Shown piece after piece: positions 33,259 through 43,909 of a stretch of DNA of 64,000 nt. The notes beneath the pieces were generated by a model, which saw nothing but the letters and a program-made list of their open reading frames with translations, was not told where the DNA came from and ran no database searches. The position numbers were made by a program, and so were the translations under genes. Position 1 is the stretch's first letter. Each line of letters begins with the position of its first letter. The stretch lies in assembly GCF_000340215.1 (NCBI RefSeq), contig NW_006921533.1, positions 2,964,273-3,028,272 on the forward strand, in the 5' to 3' direction. This stretch comes from Pseudocercospora fijiensis CIRAD86. Taxonomy: Eukaryota; Ascomycota; Dothideomycetes; Mycosphaerellales; Mycosphaerellaceae.

Positions 33259-34270
33259 ATGGCGAACCAAGTCTGTAAAATTGGCTATATCGGTCTGGGA
33301 AATGCAGGATATCCTCTGGCTTCGTTGCTTGCTCGGGCAGGATACGAACTTGTAGTCCAGGATGCCGATGCAGGTCGTGTCTCGAAGTTTGTACAGGAGC
33401 ACAAAACATCCAGGGCCGCCAGTCTTTCAGGGTACGCATTCCGAGATGTCGACATTTTGATCACGATGCTTCCAAATGGCGAAATCGTGCGAGATGTGCT
33501 TCTGGGCCCAGCAGGAATAGCTAAGCACATGAAGAATGGTGCAATCATTGTCGATACATCTTCTTCATCGCCTTACCACACTCAAGAGACTGGGAAGCTG
33601 TTAGCATCGACCAATCCAGCCCTGACTTTGATCGACAGCCCAATAACTCAAGAATACGCATTTGCTTTGGCGAAAGGAGACGCAACTCTGATGGTCGGCT
33701 GCTCCGATACGGCGGCGCTTCAGTTGGCCATGCCATTCTTGAAGATAATGGGAAAGCACGTCTTTGTAATGGGTGAACTAGGATCCGGACATGCGATGAA
33801 GACGCTCAACAATTTTACATCTGGGGCAAGCATTCTCGGCTTATGTGACGCACTGTTGGCAGGTCAGAAGTTTGGGCTGGATCCGGCACAGATGGTAGAT
33901 GTGATGAACGTAGGTACTGGAGTGAATTTTAGCACAAAAGAGAGTTTCAAGACCGATGTGAGTCGTATCGTTTTGCGATTGGAGTCTCTTTTCTGGTAAT
34001 CATGCTTACAGAACATAATTCGACCAGGCCCTTACTCGTCGCTTCCAGTCTGGATATCAGCTTTCGCTTCTCCTGAAAGACATGAAAATCGCTCGAGAAG
34101 TGCTTCGCAGTACTGGATTGAGGTCTCGACTTGCTGATCTGATCGTGGACGAGATTTCGTTTGCGGATCGTGTGGCGGGTGCAGGAGCGGACCACACCCA
34201 AGTGATACATGCCTGGGAGGAAAGAGCTGGCGAGAGACTGAAGCAGAACAAGCCTCGAGCGAAACTCTGA
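33259..34270 (+). CDS. beta-hydroxyacid dehydrogenase family protein (6PGDH/HIBADH-like)
   Basis: Exons 33259-33957 and 34028-34270, with a 70-nt intron (GTGAGT...CCAG), give 313 residues. An alternative acceptor at 34011 breaks the frame. The N-terminal Rossmann motif is GYIGLGNAGYPLASLLARAGYE, with DILITMLPNGEIV following. The C-terminal helical domain carries the catalytic Lys motif GSGHAMKTLNNF. The substrate loop that usually reads D-[AS]-P-V-S-G-G is DSPITQEYA here, so the usual SGG backbone contacts are missing and the substrate may differ from 3-hydroxyisobutyrate. It should oxidise or reduce a short beta-hydroxyacid with NAD(P). It is convergent with calcineurin B, with under 100 bp between stops. 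Confidence 0.9.
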
Positions 34271-34363
34271 AGTGCAGGAAAAGATGTGGACCAGCCAATG
34301 CCATCCCTTACCATGCGATCTCGCTTCTCGACGTGCCTCGTAATGTATGGGTATCATTTTCGT

Positions 34364-35082
34364 TTAGAATTGGTCTGCAAGAAATTAGCGAGGGAATCAA
34401 ATGTGGTCAAAACAGTCAATGGCATACCTAGGGTCATGCTCATAGAAACGTCAGTGTTCTCAACCATCTTCGTGAACTCCTCGAAGCTTATCTTGCCATC
34501 ATGGTCGAGATCTGCCTCCATGATGGTCTTGTCAACAATCTGCTGTAGCTGCTGGTCCTTCAGATTGCTGCCGACCATCATCTTGAGGACGATGAACAGC
34601 TCGCCATTGCTGATGTAGCCGTCCCTGTCGATGTCGTATACCTTAAATGCAAATCGCAATTTCTCCTCCTTATTTCCTTTTGAGCTGAATGCGCTGAGCC
34701 CTGTCACGAACTCCTGGAAGTCGACATCGCCACCTCCGTCTTCATCGAAAATTGCAATCATTCGAGTGGCTAGCGGGTTCGAAGATACTTGAGGTAGCGA
34801 AAGGAACTCGTCTCGTTCGATTGTGCCGGAGTTGTCCTGCGCCAGCATCAGGAATAGTTTGCAACATATCGAGCAGAGCGCGCACCTTATCTAGTTTCAT
34901 GAAGCGCTTGCGAAGCCTGTCCACTTCGTCTCGATCGACTGTATGCGCAGTAGTGGTCAGCACGTGGTCATGTTTCCAGCTGAAGGTTGATACAGGAGGC
35001 GAATCTCGCGCGTCAAGTTCGCGAACATACAATTTGATCCCTGGACGATGTTTTCCAACATGGCGGAATTTGCGTTACCCAT
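34364..35082 (-). CDS. cnbA: calcineurin regulatory subunit B
   Basis: Four exons: 35082-35031, 34938-34886, 34836-34428 and 34374-34364. They give 174 residues, the standard length. The last exon is only 11 nt and supplies the end of the conserved MSMTLDQF tail; without it the protein would read into intron. The start MGNANSAM fits an N-myristoylation site. Four EF-hand loops are intact: [37 protein letters not shown] and [13 protein letters not shown]. The protein binds calcium and activates the catalytic A subunit of the Ca2+/calmodulin phosphatase, acting through Crz1 in stress response, growth and virulence. It is divergent from the DUF1770 gene. Confidence 0.98.
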
Positions 35083-35498
35083 CTTGGCGCCTGTCTCTCC
35101 TTAGGAGGTGTGTGTTGTAGTGTATAGGAGGACAGAACCAAGACGGCAAGACCCTCGGACCCTCCTCAAATGGAATACGGAGTTTGGACTATCTTATCTT
35201 CACGTGATACCCGCTTCTTCCAGGTCCAAAAGGTCCAGGTGCAGTTCTCTATTCGGGAGAACAGAAACTTATTAGGATGAGCAAAAGGTGACTTCTAGTC
35301 CGCTCGAGATCGCAGTTGCAGGTGCGGGACACATTTCATTCAGATCTTGAGCCGCTATTCTAGCAACCGCGTCAAAACTCAAAGCTCAGGTCAAACAGGG
35401 ATCTTCTCCAAAGCCCAAAGCACCACCACCACCACCTCCTCCTCCAGCAGAATTCAAATCACGTCGATCCGCGCTTCGATCGCGCGACAATCATCGGA
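35083..35498. promoter_or_regulatory. shared divergent region, calcineurin B / DUF1770
   Basis: 416 bp between divergent starts. A (CAC)n/(CTC)n-rich stretch near 35420-35450 lies just upstream of the DUF1770 start, the sort of pyrimidine/CA-rich 5' leader common in fungi. A TCACGTG E-box-like site occurs near 35198. Confidence 0.45.
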
Positions 35499-36241
35499 AT
35501 GGCAGGTCAAATGGAAGACGCGGCCATCCAATTCGCGGAGACTGTACAGACCGCATCGATCAACCGAAATCCTGACCCGAATCGCGACTTGGCCCCAGAG
35601 ACTTCGGTTGACAAGAAGGTCCCGGTTCAATTCGACGATGCTGCAGATGTCATGTCCGAAGCAGAAGATGTTGGAGAGGATGAGATACCGATATCAGTAC
35701 TCAGGCCGCTGCCTGAAGAGCCTCGAGCTCCCAAACATCTGCAATTGCCCGACTTGCGATTTGAACAAAGCTATCTCAAGAGTATAAGTCAGACGAATGA
35801 TTGGAGAGTGATCGCGTACATCACCATCAAGGACCAGGTATGCGTTTTCTGAATACTTGCTCAATTCACGGCTGATCGGTGTAGGTCTTGATGCCCATGG
35901 TACAGGGTGCCGCCTATGCACTTCTCATCGCGTGGTAAGCTTTCCGTGATGCTCTGGCTATACAATCGAATATCTAATTCGCGCAGGTGGCGGCATTCCA
36001 ACACGGCCGTGAAATTCTCTGGTCAGACAATCGGTGCCAAGATTCGCCGTTGGTGGTGAGTTCACGGCTATGCTCTCTTACACTTCAGCCTACGAGCAAT
36101 TGCCATTACCGCACCCTTCCTCTTCGCCTTGCTCCGCTGAAACGTCGGCCTTCTACTGTGTCAATGCTAATTATGTACAATAGGTGGGACGTAAACAATT
36201 GGAAGATCCCCGAGGACACAAAGTGGAAGCTGTCAAAGTAG
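35499..36241 (+). CDS. DUF1770 family protein
   Basis: Four exons: 35499-35837, 35885-35934, 35987-36055 and 36184-36241. They give 171 residues, and all joins keep phase. The N-terminal half is acidic and disordered. The conserved C-terminal half begins PDLRFEQSYLKSI and continues WRVIAYITIKDQVLMPMVQGAAYALLIAWW, RHSNTAVKFSGQTIGAKIRRWWW and DVNNWKIPEDTKW. This is the DUF1770 signature of a short fungal family of unknown function. The segment QVLMPMVQGAAYALLIAWW may be one membrane helix. The last two introns interrupt codons for Trp. Confidence 0.9.
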
Positions 36242-37748
36242 ATCTGCCAGCCACGACCCAGCCTTCTCGACCGTGATCGACAGCAGACGATTTCGTCTGG
36301 ATATTGGGCCTATGGAACGCTCGCGGCCGCTTGCTGACCCCACCCACGCCGCGTACGTGCAGTGCAGCATGCTGCATCGGTGGCATTGGCGTGGGCACCT
36401 CTGCGCGGGATCGCCGTCGAGGGAATGCTGCGGGAACAGTCTCACGGACCGAGACCAGTGGCACACTCGGTGCCATGGCCGTATTTTCCGGGCACAAATC
36501 TCAAGTAATGTCTTGGGCCTGAAGGACCTGATAACAGTGGGACTCTGATGATCACGACACCATCAGGTGCATGCGAACTATTGATCGCACCAAACCTGCT
36601 TCAGCTATCTCAGCCGAGGTCTTACGGCACAGGAGCCCACGCTGCATCTTGCAATTCTTCGCACGTCTCTCAATTTTGCCTAGGAAATGCAGCTCAGCGC
36701 AGCATCGGCCGTGAATCGAGTGATTTATTGGCACGAGAATGGTAGCAATGTCTTGTGGATGACAACATAAGCGCGACTGGCGCAGTACTATGAGCGCTCC
36801 ATTGGCATTCGTGAGGCTTGATTGCGCACTGAATCGATCTCGAGTGCACGAGCAGAAGTGGTGTAATGTAGCGAAGTGCGCACCGCATGACGCTGACCCC
36901 CGACATCTCAATGGACGACGATGGCGTGCTCAAAGAACATGCGTTTCCCACATGTTTCAGTGGCTCAGCGAGCAAATCATACGGGCGAGCCCGACTGTAC
37001 ATCCTTATCTGAACTACACTCACATTGAACTGCGTCAAGCAGCTCAAACTATACCATCCCACAGTCGGATACATGCGTGCGTCGTCACTTCTGCCAGAGC
37101 GCGGCAAGTACGGTACGATTTGCCTTCAGCTCGCTCTTTCACAGGGACTCGGCTGCCGATTTACAGTACGCTGGACGTCAGCGGGGACAGGCCCCACTAC
37201 ATGTGCATCTTCAATTGGAGCTTCGTTCATGGGCATTTGTCCGCCATGCCATCTCGCGTGTTGGCCCCGAGCGAGGCCCTCATCATCAAAAATAATGTCC
37301 GCCACCGTAAAGTTCACCAGGTCTGACGCACGCTGCCGCTCTTTGTCCGCTCTCACTGGCTGTTTCCTTCCGTCTGTTCCTGCACAAACGCACAAACCTT
37401 GGTCGGTGATCTCAGCCCGTGGGTTGAGGCACGAGTGTGGGTTGAGGGAGATCCGGTGGCGCTGCTCTTGCCTTGTAGCGCTGCGCCAGTCCGTTCTCGC
37501 CAATAGTTCTGTTCTGCTTCTATTCCGGCCTCTTCTGCCTCACTTGCGGGCCTATTAATATTATTGTGCTGCAAACAGAAGTCTCTGTGAACAATTCACA
37601 TTCCACGGCATCACAGTTGCCCAAACATTTCAGCACTCCACAAACTTACATTACCGTATCAAGCAACATTACAGCTCGACGACGCCAATCCTGCCGAAGC
37701 CTTGAAACATAGATTCGGGCTTAAGTTATTGGTTGAAGTCTAGATACA
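36242..37748. other. 1.5-kb intergenic region, no supported gene
   Basis: Several overlapping ORFs of 120-180 codons occur on both strands (36790-37558 plus; 37126-37503 minus), but none has a recognisable motif or a consistent exon structure. The minus-strand frame around 37180-37320 (DLVNFTVADIIFDDEG) is the most protein-like. I cannot support a gene. Confidence 0.4.
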
Positions 37749-39269
37749 ATGTCGAACAAACCAGTGTTCGTAGCAACGCACCCTAGGGCATGCTCAACAG
37801 CATTTGAAAGGGCAAGTGATGACATGAAATGATCCTCGGAGGCTCAGACTGATATGCTCTGCAGGTCTTCATGACCCGACGCAACAGCATCCAAACCATC
37901 CATGAACCGTTCGGAGATGCCTTCTACTATGGGCCGGAGAGATTGGGCACCCGATTCGAGAATGACGAAGAAGCTCGGGAGAAGAGCGGATTCGCTGGGT
38001 CGACTTTCAAAACGATTATGGATCGCATCGAGCGAGAAGCAGCTGAGGTATTTTCGTCCCGGGCGCATGATTGACCCTTTGCAACACCGCATTCCCTCCT
38101 TCGGCCATTGTCCTTTTGACAGGCCTTCGAACGCACTGCCAGTTTTCAAGGATTTGTCCGCGAATGTTCGGACATGTCACTGTGATGACATGGTGACGGT
38201 GTAATACATCGATTCGATTCGATTCGACTCGACTCGTCCAACCAAAGTCATTCAAGTGTTGTCCAGCAAGCGGCAAGGCCTCTTCTAACAAGGTGTACAG
38301 GGCAAGCGTGTCTTTATCAAAGACATCACGCACTACCTCTTGCCTCCAAATCAAGCACCAGCTCGACTGGCTCCTTCTCTTCAGAGGTTGAAGCGGGGCG
38401 TTGGCACAGACGATCGTTCATCGAGTGCAGACCGCGACGGCAAAGATGCAGAAGTCGTCGCCAGTGACCACGATTCGGGCGTCGTTGTCACTCCGGCGGC
38501 CAGTCCGCCCAGAAGCCCCGGTTCTCCGTCAAAGTCTCCTCCGTTTCCATACGAGCAGTCTGAGGCCGAGGCCGACAATCCAACGGTAGTCCCTCGTGAG
38601 ATCCTGGAGAAGTTCCATTTCACCTTCTTGATTCGGCATCCAAAGAATGCGATCCCAAGTTATTACCGTTGCTGCATTCCGCCTCTGGTGGAGAGGACCG
38701 GTTTCACGCCATTTATGCCCGAAGAAGCCGGATACGATGAGCTGCGTCGTCTCTTCGACTACCTGAAGGACACAGGTATTGTCGGACCAAAGGTCTGCGG
38801 CGCAAACGATGGCAAGACATTAAAGCCTGGCCAGGTCGAAATTTGCGTCATTGATGCCGATGACATGCTCGATGATCCAGAGGGTATCCTGCAGCAGTAT
38901 TGCGAGTCGATTGGCGTTGACTTCAGCGATGCCATGCTGCAATGGGACTCCGAGGAGGCTCATGCGTTCGCCAAAGAGCAGTTCGAGAAGTGGAATGGTT
39001 TCCACGACGATGCCATCAACTCGACTGATCTGAAGCCGAGACAGCACGTAAGTCGGAATCTATGCTTAATGAATTAGCCACGGTAAGCACACACACGCTG
39101 ACCTTTCGCGTAGAAGAAGAGCCCCAAGTCTGATGAGCAGTTATACTCCGAATGGGTTGAGAAATACGGCCGGGAGGCAGCTGACATGATCAAGAAGACC
39201 GTCGCCGAGAATGTTGCGGATTATGAATACTTGAAGCAGTTCGCCATCCCTCAAAAACGTCAAGATTGA
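37749..39269 (+). CDS. P-loop sulfotransferase-family protein
   Basis: Four exons: 37749-37811, 37865-38047, 38301-39047 and 39114-39269. They give 382 residues, with all joins in phase 0. The first exon encodes MSNKPVFVATHPRACSTAFER, which contains the phosphosulfate-binding P-loop-like motif HPRACSTAFE of fungal and bacterial sulfotransferase-fold proteins. KRVFIKDITHYLL and FTFLIRHPKNAIPSYYRCC (the 3'-phosphate-binding region) follow further on. Intron 1 uses a GC donor (GCAAGT) and intron 2 is long (253 nt), with a (GATTC)n run at 38211-38235. A Ser/Pro-rich insert (about 100-175) separates the two motifs. The substrate is unknown. Confidence 0.88.
38211..38235. repeat. (GATTC)3(GACTC)2 pentamer run
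   Basis: Five tandem pentamers within intron 2 of the sulfotransferase-like gene, the last two differing by one base. Confidence 0.8.
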
Positions 39270-39778
39270 CTACTTGAGGACTGGGCGATTCAATTTTGAA
39301 CCCCGTAACGATGTTCACTCAGGAGTAGCGGGTATGGGCGCGAGGAACGGCGTGCTGGATTTTGCTATTCGAACCGCACAGAATGCACAGTTGTAACCAA
39401 CGAGGCATAGAATAGGATTAAATTGGCGGAGGAATGAAAGTAGTGATCAGACTCTGAAGAATGAGCACACGGGCGAAAGCACGCCATTTTGAGCACGCGA
39501 TTCGTATTCTGTCGTGAAGAATTGCGCGACGAGCCGTCTTGGCGAGACTTCTTGCAACGTCGCACAAGTCGTTGTTCACAGGCCACACGTAGGTCTATCA
39601 TCGACATCTCGGTATGGTTGGCTGCTCCTCGCATTGTCTGGAGCTCACCACCATGCCTTCTGCTCGCGTCTCGACTATGATACATCTGTTCAGGATGGTT
39701 CACTCAGCCCGCTCGCCGCTGTGCTTGAAGCAGAGATGTCACCGCGATAGCGCGTCTATTGACTATCGACTATCATGT
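39270..39778. other. convergent intergenic region
   Basis: 509 bp between convergent stops of the sulfotransferase-like and cupin genes. No other signal is seen. Confidence 0.4.
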
Positions 39779-40255
39779 TCATGCAGCATCCGAATCTATG
39801 ATGGCTTGATCAATCACCAACAGGCCTTCATAGCCATTCTTGACGACCTCGTCATCGACAACGAATACGGCAAAGAAACTGGCCTTTTCTGTTTTGCTGG
39901 CATTCTCTCCGCGAACATGATGGCACCCGGGAGCCTCGTACCACATCCCGCCCTTTTTGACCTCAAAAGGCGCACTTGAGTTCATCTGGTTGAGCACAGT
40001 GCCCTCGATCGAGCATGCCACGACAGCAGAACCACCATGAGTATGAGGTGGGGACGCTGCATTTGGCTCCATATCCACCATTGCGACTATCAATGACTTG
40101 CCAAGTATGTTGGAAGGTCGGTGGTGTGCTAAGATCTTGAATGTCTCTCGTGGACGCCTGCATTGCTGTCAGAGGTAGGCGACTCTCCAAAGCGACCCGA
40201 CTTACCCTTTGAGATGGTAGACACCGTTGGTCTTGACCACTTTGGCGGAAGTCAT
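39779..40255 (-). CDS. cupin-domain protein
   Basis: Two exons, 40255-40206 and 40157-39779, with a 48-nt intron (GTAAGT...GCAG) splitting a Gly codon, give 142 residues. The start is MTSAKVVKTNGVYHLKG. The cupin barrel has the first metal-binding motif SPPHTHGGSAVVACSIEG (H-x-H...E type, with the second His shifted as HTHGG) and the second motif EAPGCHHVRGENASKTE. This arrangement is common among small fungal and bacterial cupin_2 proteins. The activity is unknown, but could be a metal-dependent isomerase or dioxygenase. It is divergent from the MDR gene, sharing a 364-bp region. Confidence 0.9.
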
Positions 40256-40619
40256 GTTGGCTGTTTTGTTCGACGAGAACGATGTGGGAGTGCGATGCAT
40301 GCTCTACGATTGACCAAAACCACGCTCTTATATCAGCCAACCTCGCTCGCCTCGAGCCTTCCTTCCCTTTTAGGCAACTGACTCGGTTTCAGGTACGACC
40401 TTGGAGGATCAGTCGTCCGAAGGTCCGGAAATGCCTTTTTATGGTGTCTGAAGCAGAATCAATTTCTTGAAAAGCCCAAGATCGTCTAGCTTACGAATCC
40501 ATCAGCTCGTACACCATCGTACATCCAGCTCAAAAGAACTTGGCGAAGCTACCAAGAGAAGCTATATAGCCTTGCGACCGGTCGTGTAACACGGAAGCAA
40601 GATTGGACGGACTCTGCAG
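40256..40619. promoter_or_regulatory. shared divergent region, cupin / MDR
   Basis: 364 bp between divergent start codons. This arrangement allows joint control of the cupin and the oxidoreductase. No specific site can be assigned. Confidence 0.45.
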
Positions 40620-41666
40620 ATGTCTGGAATGCACGCCTCGCTGAAGATGAAGGCAATCGGTATCAAAGCTGCAACACCTGGCACGACGCCATACTCGGCT
40701 GCGAATCCAGCGCCATCTTCAGCGATTGTCAACATCGACAGACCTATTCCAAAGCTTCGCAGAACAGGAGATGTCGTGGTCCAAGTCAAGGCCACAACTG
40801 TGACAAGAGATGCTCTGACTTGGCCAGAGCTGTACGAAGCAGAAAATTCGGCTCAGCCTGGTAATGACTTCTCCGGAATCATTTCAGCAGTCCATGATGA
40901 CGAAACAGAATTCAACATTGGAGACAAAGTCCATGGCATGACTTCCGCACACCGAGGTGGCGCGTGGGCTGAATACGTGCTTGCAGAGAAAGACGAATTC
41001 GCAAGAATGCCCGAAGACCTTTCCTGGGAACAAGCTGCCTGTCTCCCGATGAGTGCCATGACTGCCGACCAAGCCTTGTTCGTGCACGCAGGCCTCAAGC
41101 GCTCAGGAATCACGAAAACTGTCCTCGTCACTGGCGCAGCAGGAGGAGTGGGAATGTATGTCGTCCAGCTTGCACGATTCGCCGGGCATAAAGTCATCGC
41201 AGCTACAAGCTCTCTTTCGCGAGACCGCGCCTTTCTCCAAGAGCTCGGGGCCGATGGTATGCTAGAGTACAATCGCAACAACCCAAAATTCGAAGAAGCT
41301 TCTTTCGACGTTGTGATCGACACGGTTGGCGGACAGGTCCTCGAGACTCTCAAGCTTTCGCCAAAACTGTTCAAACGGAATTCTGACGCGGTACTCGTCA
41401 CGATCGACTCGGCTAGCTACGACATTTCGAATGAGCCCCGAGAGACTGCGTTTCCGAAATGCAAGTTCTTCATCCTGGAACCTTCGAGAGAGAGCTTGGA
41501 TCGTATCGCGAAATCTGTGAAGGAGTCTGGTCTGAAGACGTTTGTGGCCAAGACCTTGGAACTTTTTGGAGAAGCGAGAGCCGCATATGAGCTTGCAGAC
41601 AGCAATACTGCCAAAGCTGGAGATCGAATGGCAATGGAAAGGGGCAAGATTGTGCTAGTGACGTGA
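40620..41666 (+). CDS. zinc-independent MDR oxidoreductase (quinone reductase-like)
   Basis: Single exon, 348 residues. An internal ATG at 40647 (MKAIGIKAATPG) may be the real start. The GroES-like N-terminal domain has VVVQVKATTVTRDALTWPELY and GNDFSGIISAVHDDETEFNIGDKVHGM. The Rossmann domain has VLVTGAAGGVGMYVVQLARFAGHKVIA, then FDVVIDTVGGQVLETL and the C-terminal RGKIVLV. The Cys/His ligands of zinc alcohol dehydrogenases are absent, placing it with quinone oxidoreductase / enoyl reductase-like MDR enzymes that use NADPH. Its head-to-head cupin neighbour suggests, but does not prove, a joint catabolic or detoxification role. Confidence 0.92.
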   Translation: MSGMHASLKMKAIGIKAATPGTTPYSAANPAPSSAIVNIDRPIPKLRRTGDVVVQVKATTVTRDALTWPELYEAENSAQPGNDFSGIISAVHDDETEFNIGDKVHGMTSAHRGGAWAEYVLAEKDEFARMPEDLSWEQAACLPMSAMTADQALFVHAGLKRSGITKTVLVTGAAGGVGMYVVQLARFAGHKVIAATSSLSRDRAFLQELGADGMLEYNRNNPKFEEASFDVVIDTVGGQVLETLKLSPKLFKRNSDAVLVTIDSASYDISNEPRETAFPKCKFFILEPSRESLDRIAKSVKESGLKTFVAKTLELFGEARAAYELADSNTAKAGDRMAMERGKIVLVT

Positions 41667-41898
41667 GTGAGCTGAACAGTCGGTATTGTAGAACCAAAGA
41701 CCGAAGGGATAGGAGTTACTCATGAAGCGTACACAAGGAACTATCGAAGCCGAACAAGACAATGCCTAGCAGTAAGGTATCCAAAAGCAAACCGTTTCGC
41801 CATCGCTGTTTCAAAATCCAGACCTGAACCCTTCCCATACCTTTCCACTCGACGGTCATGTACAAGATAAGATGCAGGACATTCCCTCGGTTCAATAT

Positions 41899-43909
41899 TC
41901 ATCTCGTCCGGCTTGCGCTACCGACCCCTTTGCCCAGCTTCACTTTCGCTGCGTGCGACTTTTGTCCCAACGCTGGAGCTGAGATGTCTCGCCTCTCTTT
42001 GATGTTGACACCTTCCATCATCTGCTTCCGCGGCGTCATATGGCCATCCGCAATAGACTTGGCACGACCTCTTCTGTAAGCGATGGCCGCCAGTGCTGCC
42101 TCCCGGTCAAAAGTCGGCGCAGATCCGGATCTATCTCGCGGCGACATTGTCGTAGGTGGGATATTTTCAGCATCCTGCATGGCGTCAAATTTTGGCTTCT
42201 GAGGTGTGAAATGCATTGGGATTGTTGTGGTGGTAGTGATGGTTCGCACATAGCCTGGCCGGTACGGCGTTGTCTGAGCTTGTGAGTGGGCTGGTGATTG
42301 TGGGCTAGAAAGCAGCAAAGGCACCTTCATGGTTGCAGGGGTGGGCGTAGGCTCACCATTCTCGTCCGGCTGTGCTTCTGGTTCCAATGGAGTCGGCCGT
42401 GGCGCAATAGGCTCTTCCTCGTCAATTACAGCTTCTTCCCCCACTTGATCTTCAGGCTCAGGCTGATGGTCCATTGTCATACTGCGATCTAAGCCTTCCA
42501 TTGGAGAGTCTTGTGGCGCAAGTTCCTCCATTTCCACGTCCACACTTTCCCTCTTTTGAGTGTGCACCTCAGGAGAAGACTCACGCTTAATGACGACGCT
42601 TGGTTCGGTATGCTCGGTCTCGCTTGCAGGAGTCGTCAGGACTGCCCGCATGGTGTCGCGAATGTTTTCGAGTGCTGCCGCGAATGGGTTTGTTTCACGA
42701 AGATCGTGGGCTGAGTCTCCACGCACTCTGCAGCCACAGCATTGAAACTTGCACTCTAGTCGCAAGAAATCCACGAGCTCTTCGGCCTCCTCTCGTCTCA
42801 TCCTTTCTCGACCGAGTTCCTCGCTGAGCTGCCTAGCCTCAACCATCTTCTTCGTGACCACGCCAACATTCTCTTTATCATCTGACAATGGGGACTGCGG
42901 ACGCTTCTGTGGAGACCTTCTTCTCAGTTGTGGGCTCATGAGATCGTCATCGTCATGATTGCCCAGGGGTAGAGCGATCATGCCTTCGGCTGCAATTCGA
43001 GCCACCTCTTCTTCCTTCAAGCTTGTCTTGAGTGCATTCTTCTCCTCTTCAACGGTCTTCAGTTGAGTTCTCATCTTGTCGAGCTCTTCTTGGACGGCGA
43101 CCAATTGGTACTGTGCATCGAAGGTCTGTTGTTCTCGTTGGGCCACCTTGCGCTTCTCCATGTCCAAGCCGGACTGTGTTATGCGGAGAGTGTTGCGCGT
43201 AGATTTTAGTTCTTCTTGCAACTTGAGCACGGCTGAGCTCGTCTTGAATGCTTCTTTCCGCGCCTTTCGGACTTCCTTCTCGTATACTGAATGCTGCGAG
43301 GTCTGCGATTCTTTGAAGTTAGCAAATTCCTCCTATGTAGATGTTAGTGACATTTCTTAAGCATTCGTCGGCCTGGTTCGCTCTCACCGTCACGACCTCT
43401 AGTCTCTTTCCTAATTTCCTCTCGCGATCGCGACCTTCATCGCCCTCCCTCTTTAGCCGCCGAACTTCTTCACGTAATCTCTTGACATCGTTCTCGGCCT
43501 CCTCCCTTGCGATCTGCGCCCGTCTAAGTTCTGCCTCGTGTCGTTTCTTTCTTCCTTCCCACTCTGCATCGCGATCGCGAACATCCAAATGCTCAAAGCG
43601 CTTGACTAGGCCTTGGACGTCGCTGTTTGTGCGCGCGTGGGATCGAAACGCGTGAATCTCGGGTAGGGATGGGCTCATTGGTAATGCAAAGCCATATTCT
43701 TTCACCGGTGAATTCCGCTTGGGGTCGTAGTCGGCGAACAAGTTGGCCGCCTTTCGTCTGGGGGAAGAGTGCGGTGACGGGTTTTCGGGGTAGTCCGGTG
43801 TGGATGTTGTTTTGGACGACATGCCACTGAGAGGCCTGGTGCTGCCATTGACGCGTTCAGGCGAGAGAGGCTGTAATGACTCTCGCGGTGGAAACGGGAA
43901 CGCATCCAT
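41899..43909 (-). CDS. long coiled-coil protein, unrecognised
   Basis: Exons 43909-43388 and 43332-41899, with a 55-nt intron (GTGAGA...ATAG), give 651 residues. The N-terminal 100 residues are disordered (Ser/Pro-rich). A long charged coiled coil (about 105-310) follows, rich in Glu, Arg, Lys and Leu heptads. After that come a SPQLRRRSPQKRPQSPLSDDKEN segment, a Cys-containing FLRLECKFQCCGC patch and a low-complexity Pro/Glu region. The basic C-terminus has HFTPQKPKFDAMQDAENIPP and RRGRAKSI. SP/TP motifs and a KEN box (DDKEN) hint at cell-cycle phosphorylation and APC/C turnover, as in cytoskeletal or spindle-pole proteins; this is inference. I cannot name a family. Confidence 0.85.

Noticed and set aside
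36790..37558. Two overlapping plus-strand ORFs near 178 codons
   Set aside because: They use different frames across the same DNA, lack motifs, and are rich in Ser, Arg, Cys and Trp as expected of non-coding sequence.
39360..39400. Possible tRNA T-loop (TTCGAA) on the minus strand
   Set aside because: The flanking bases do not form a T stem or any acceptor stem.
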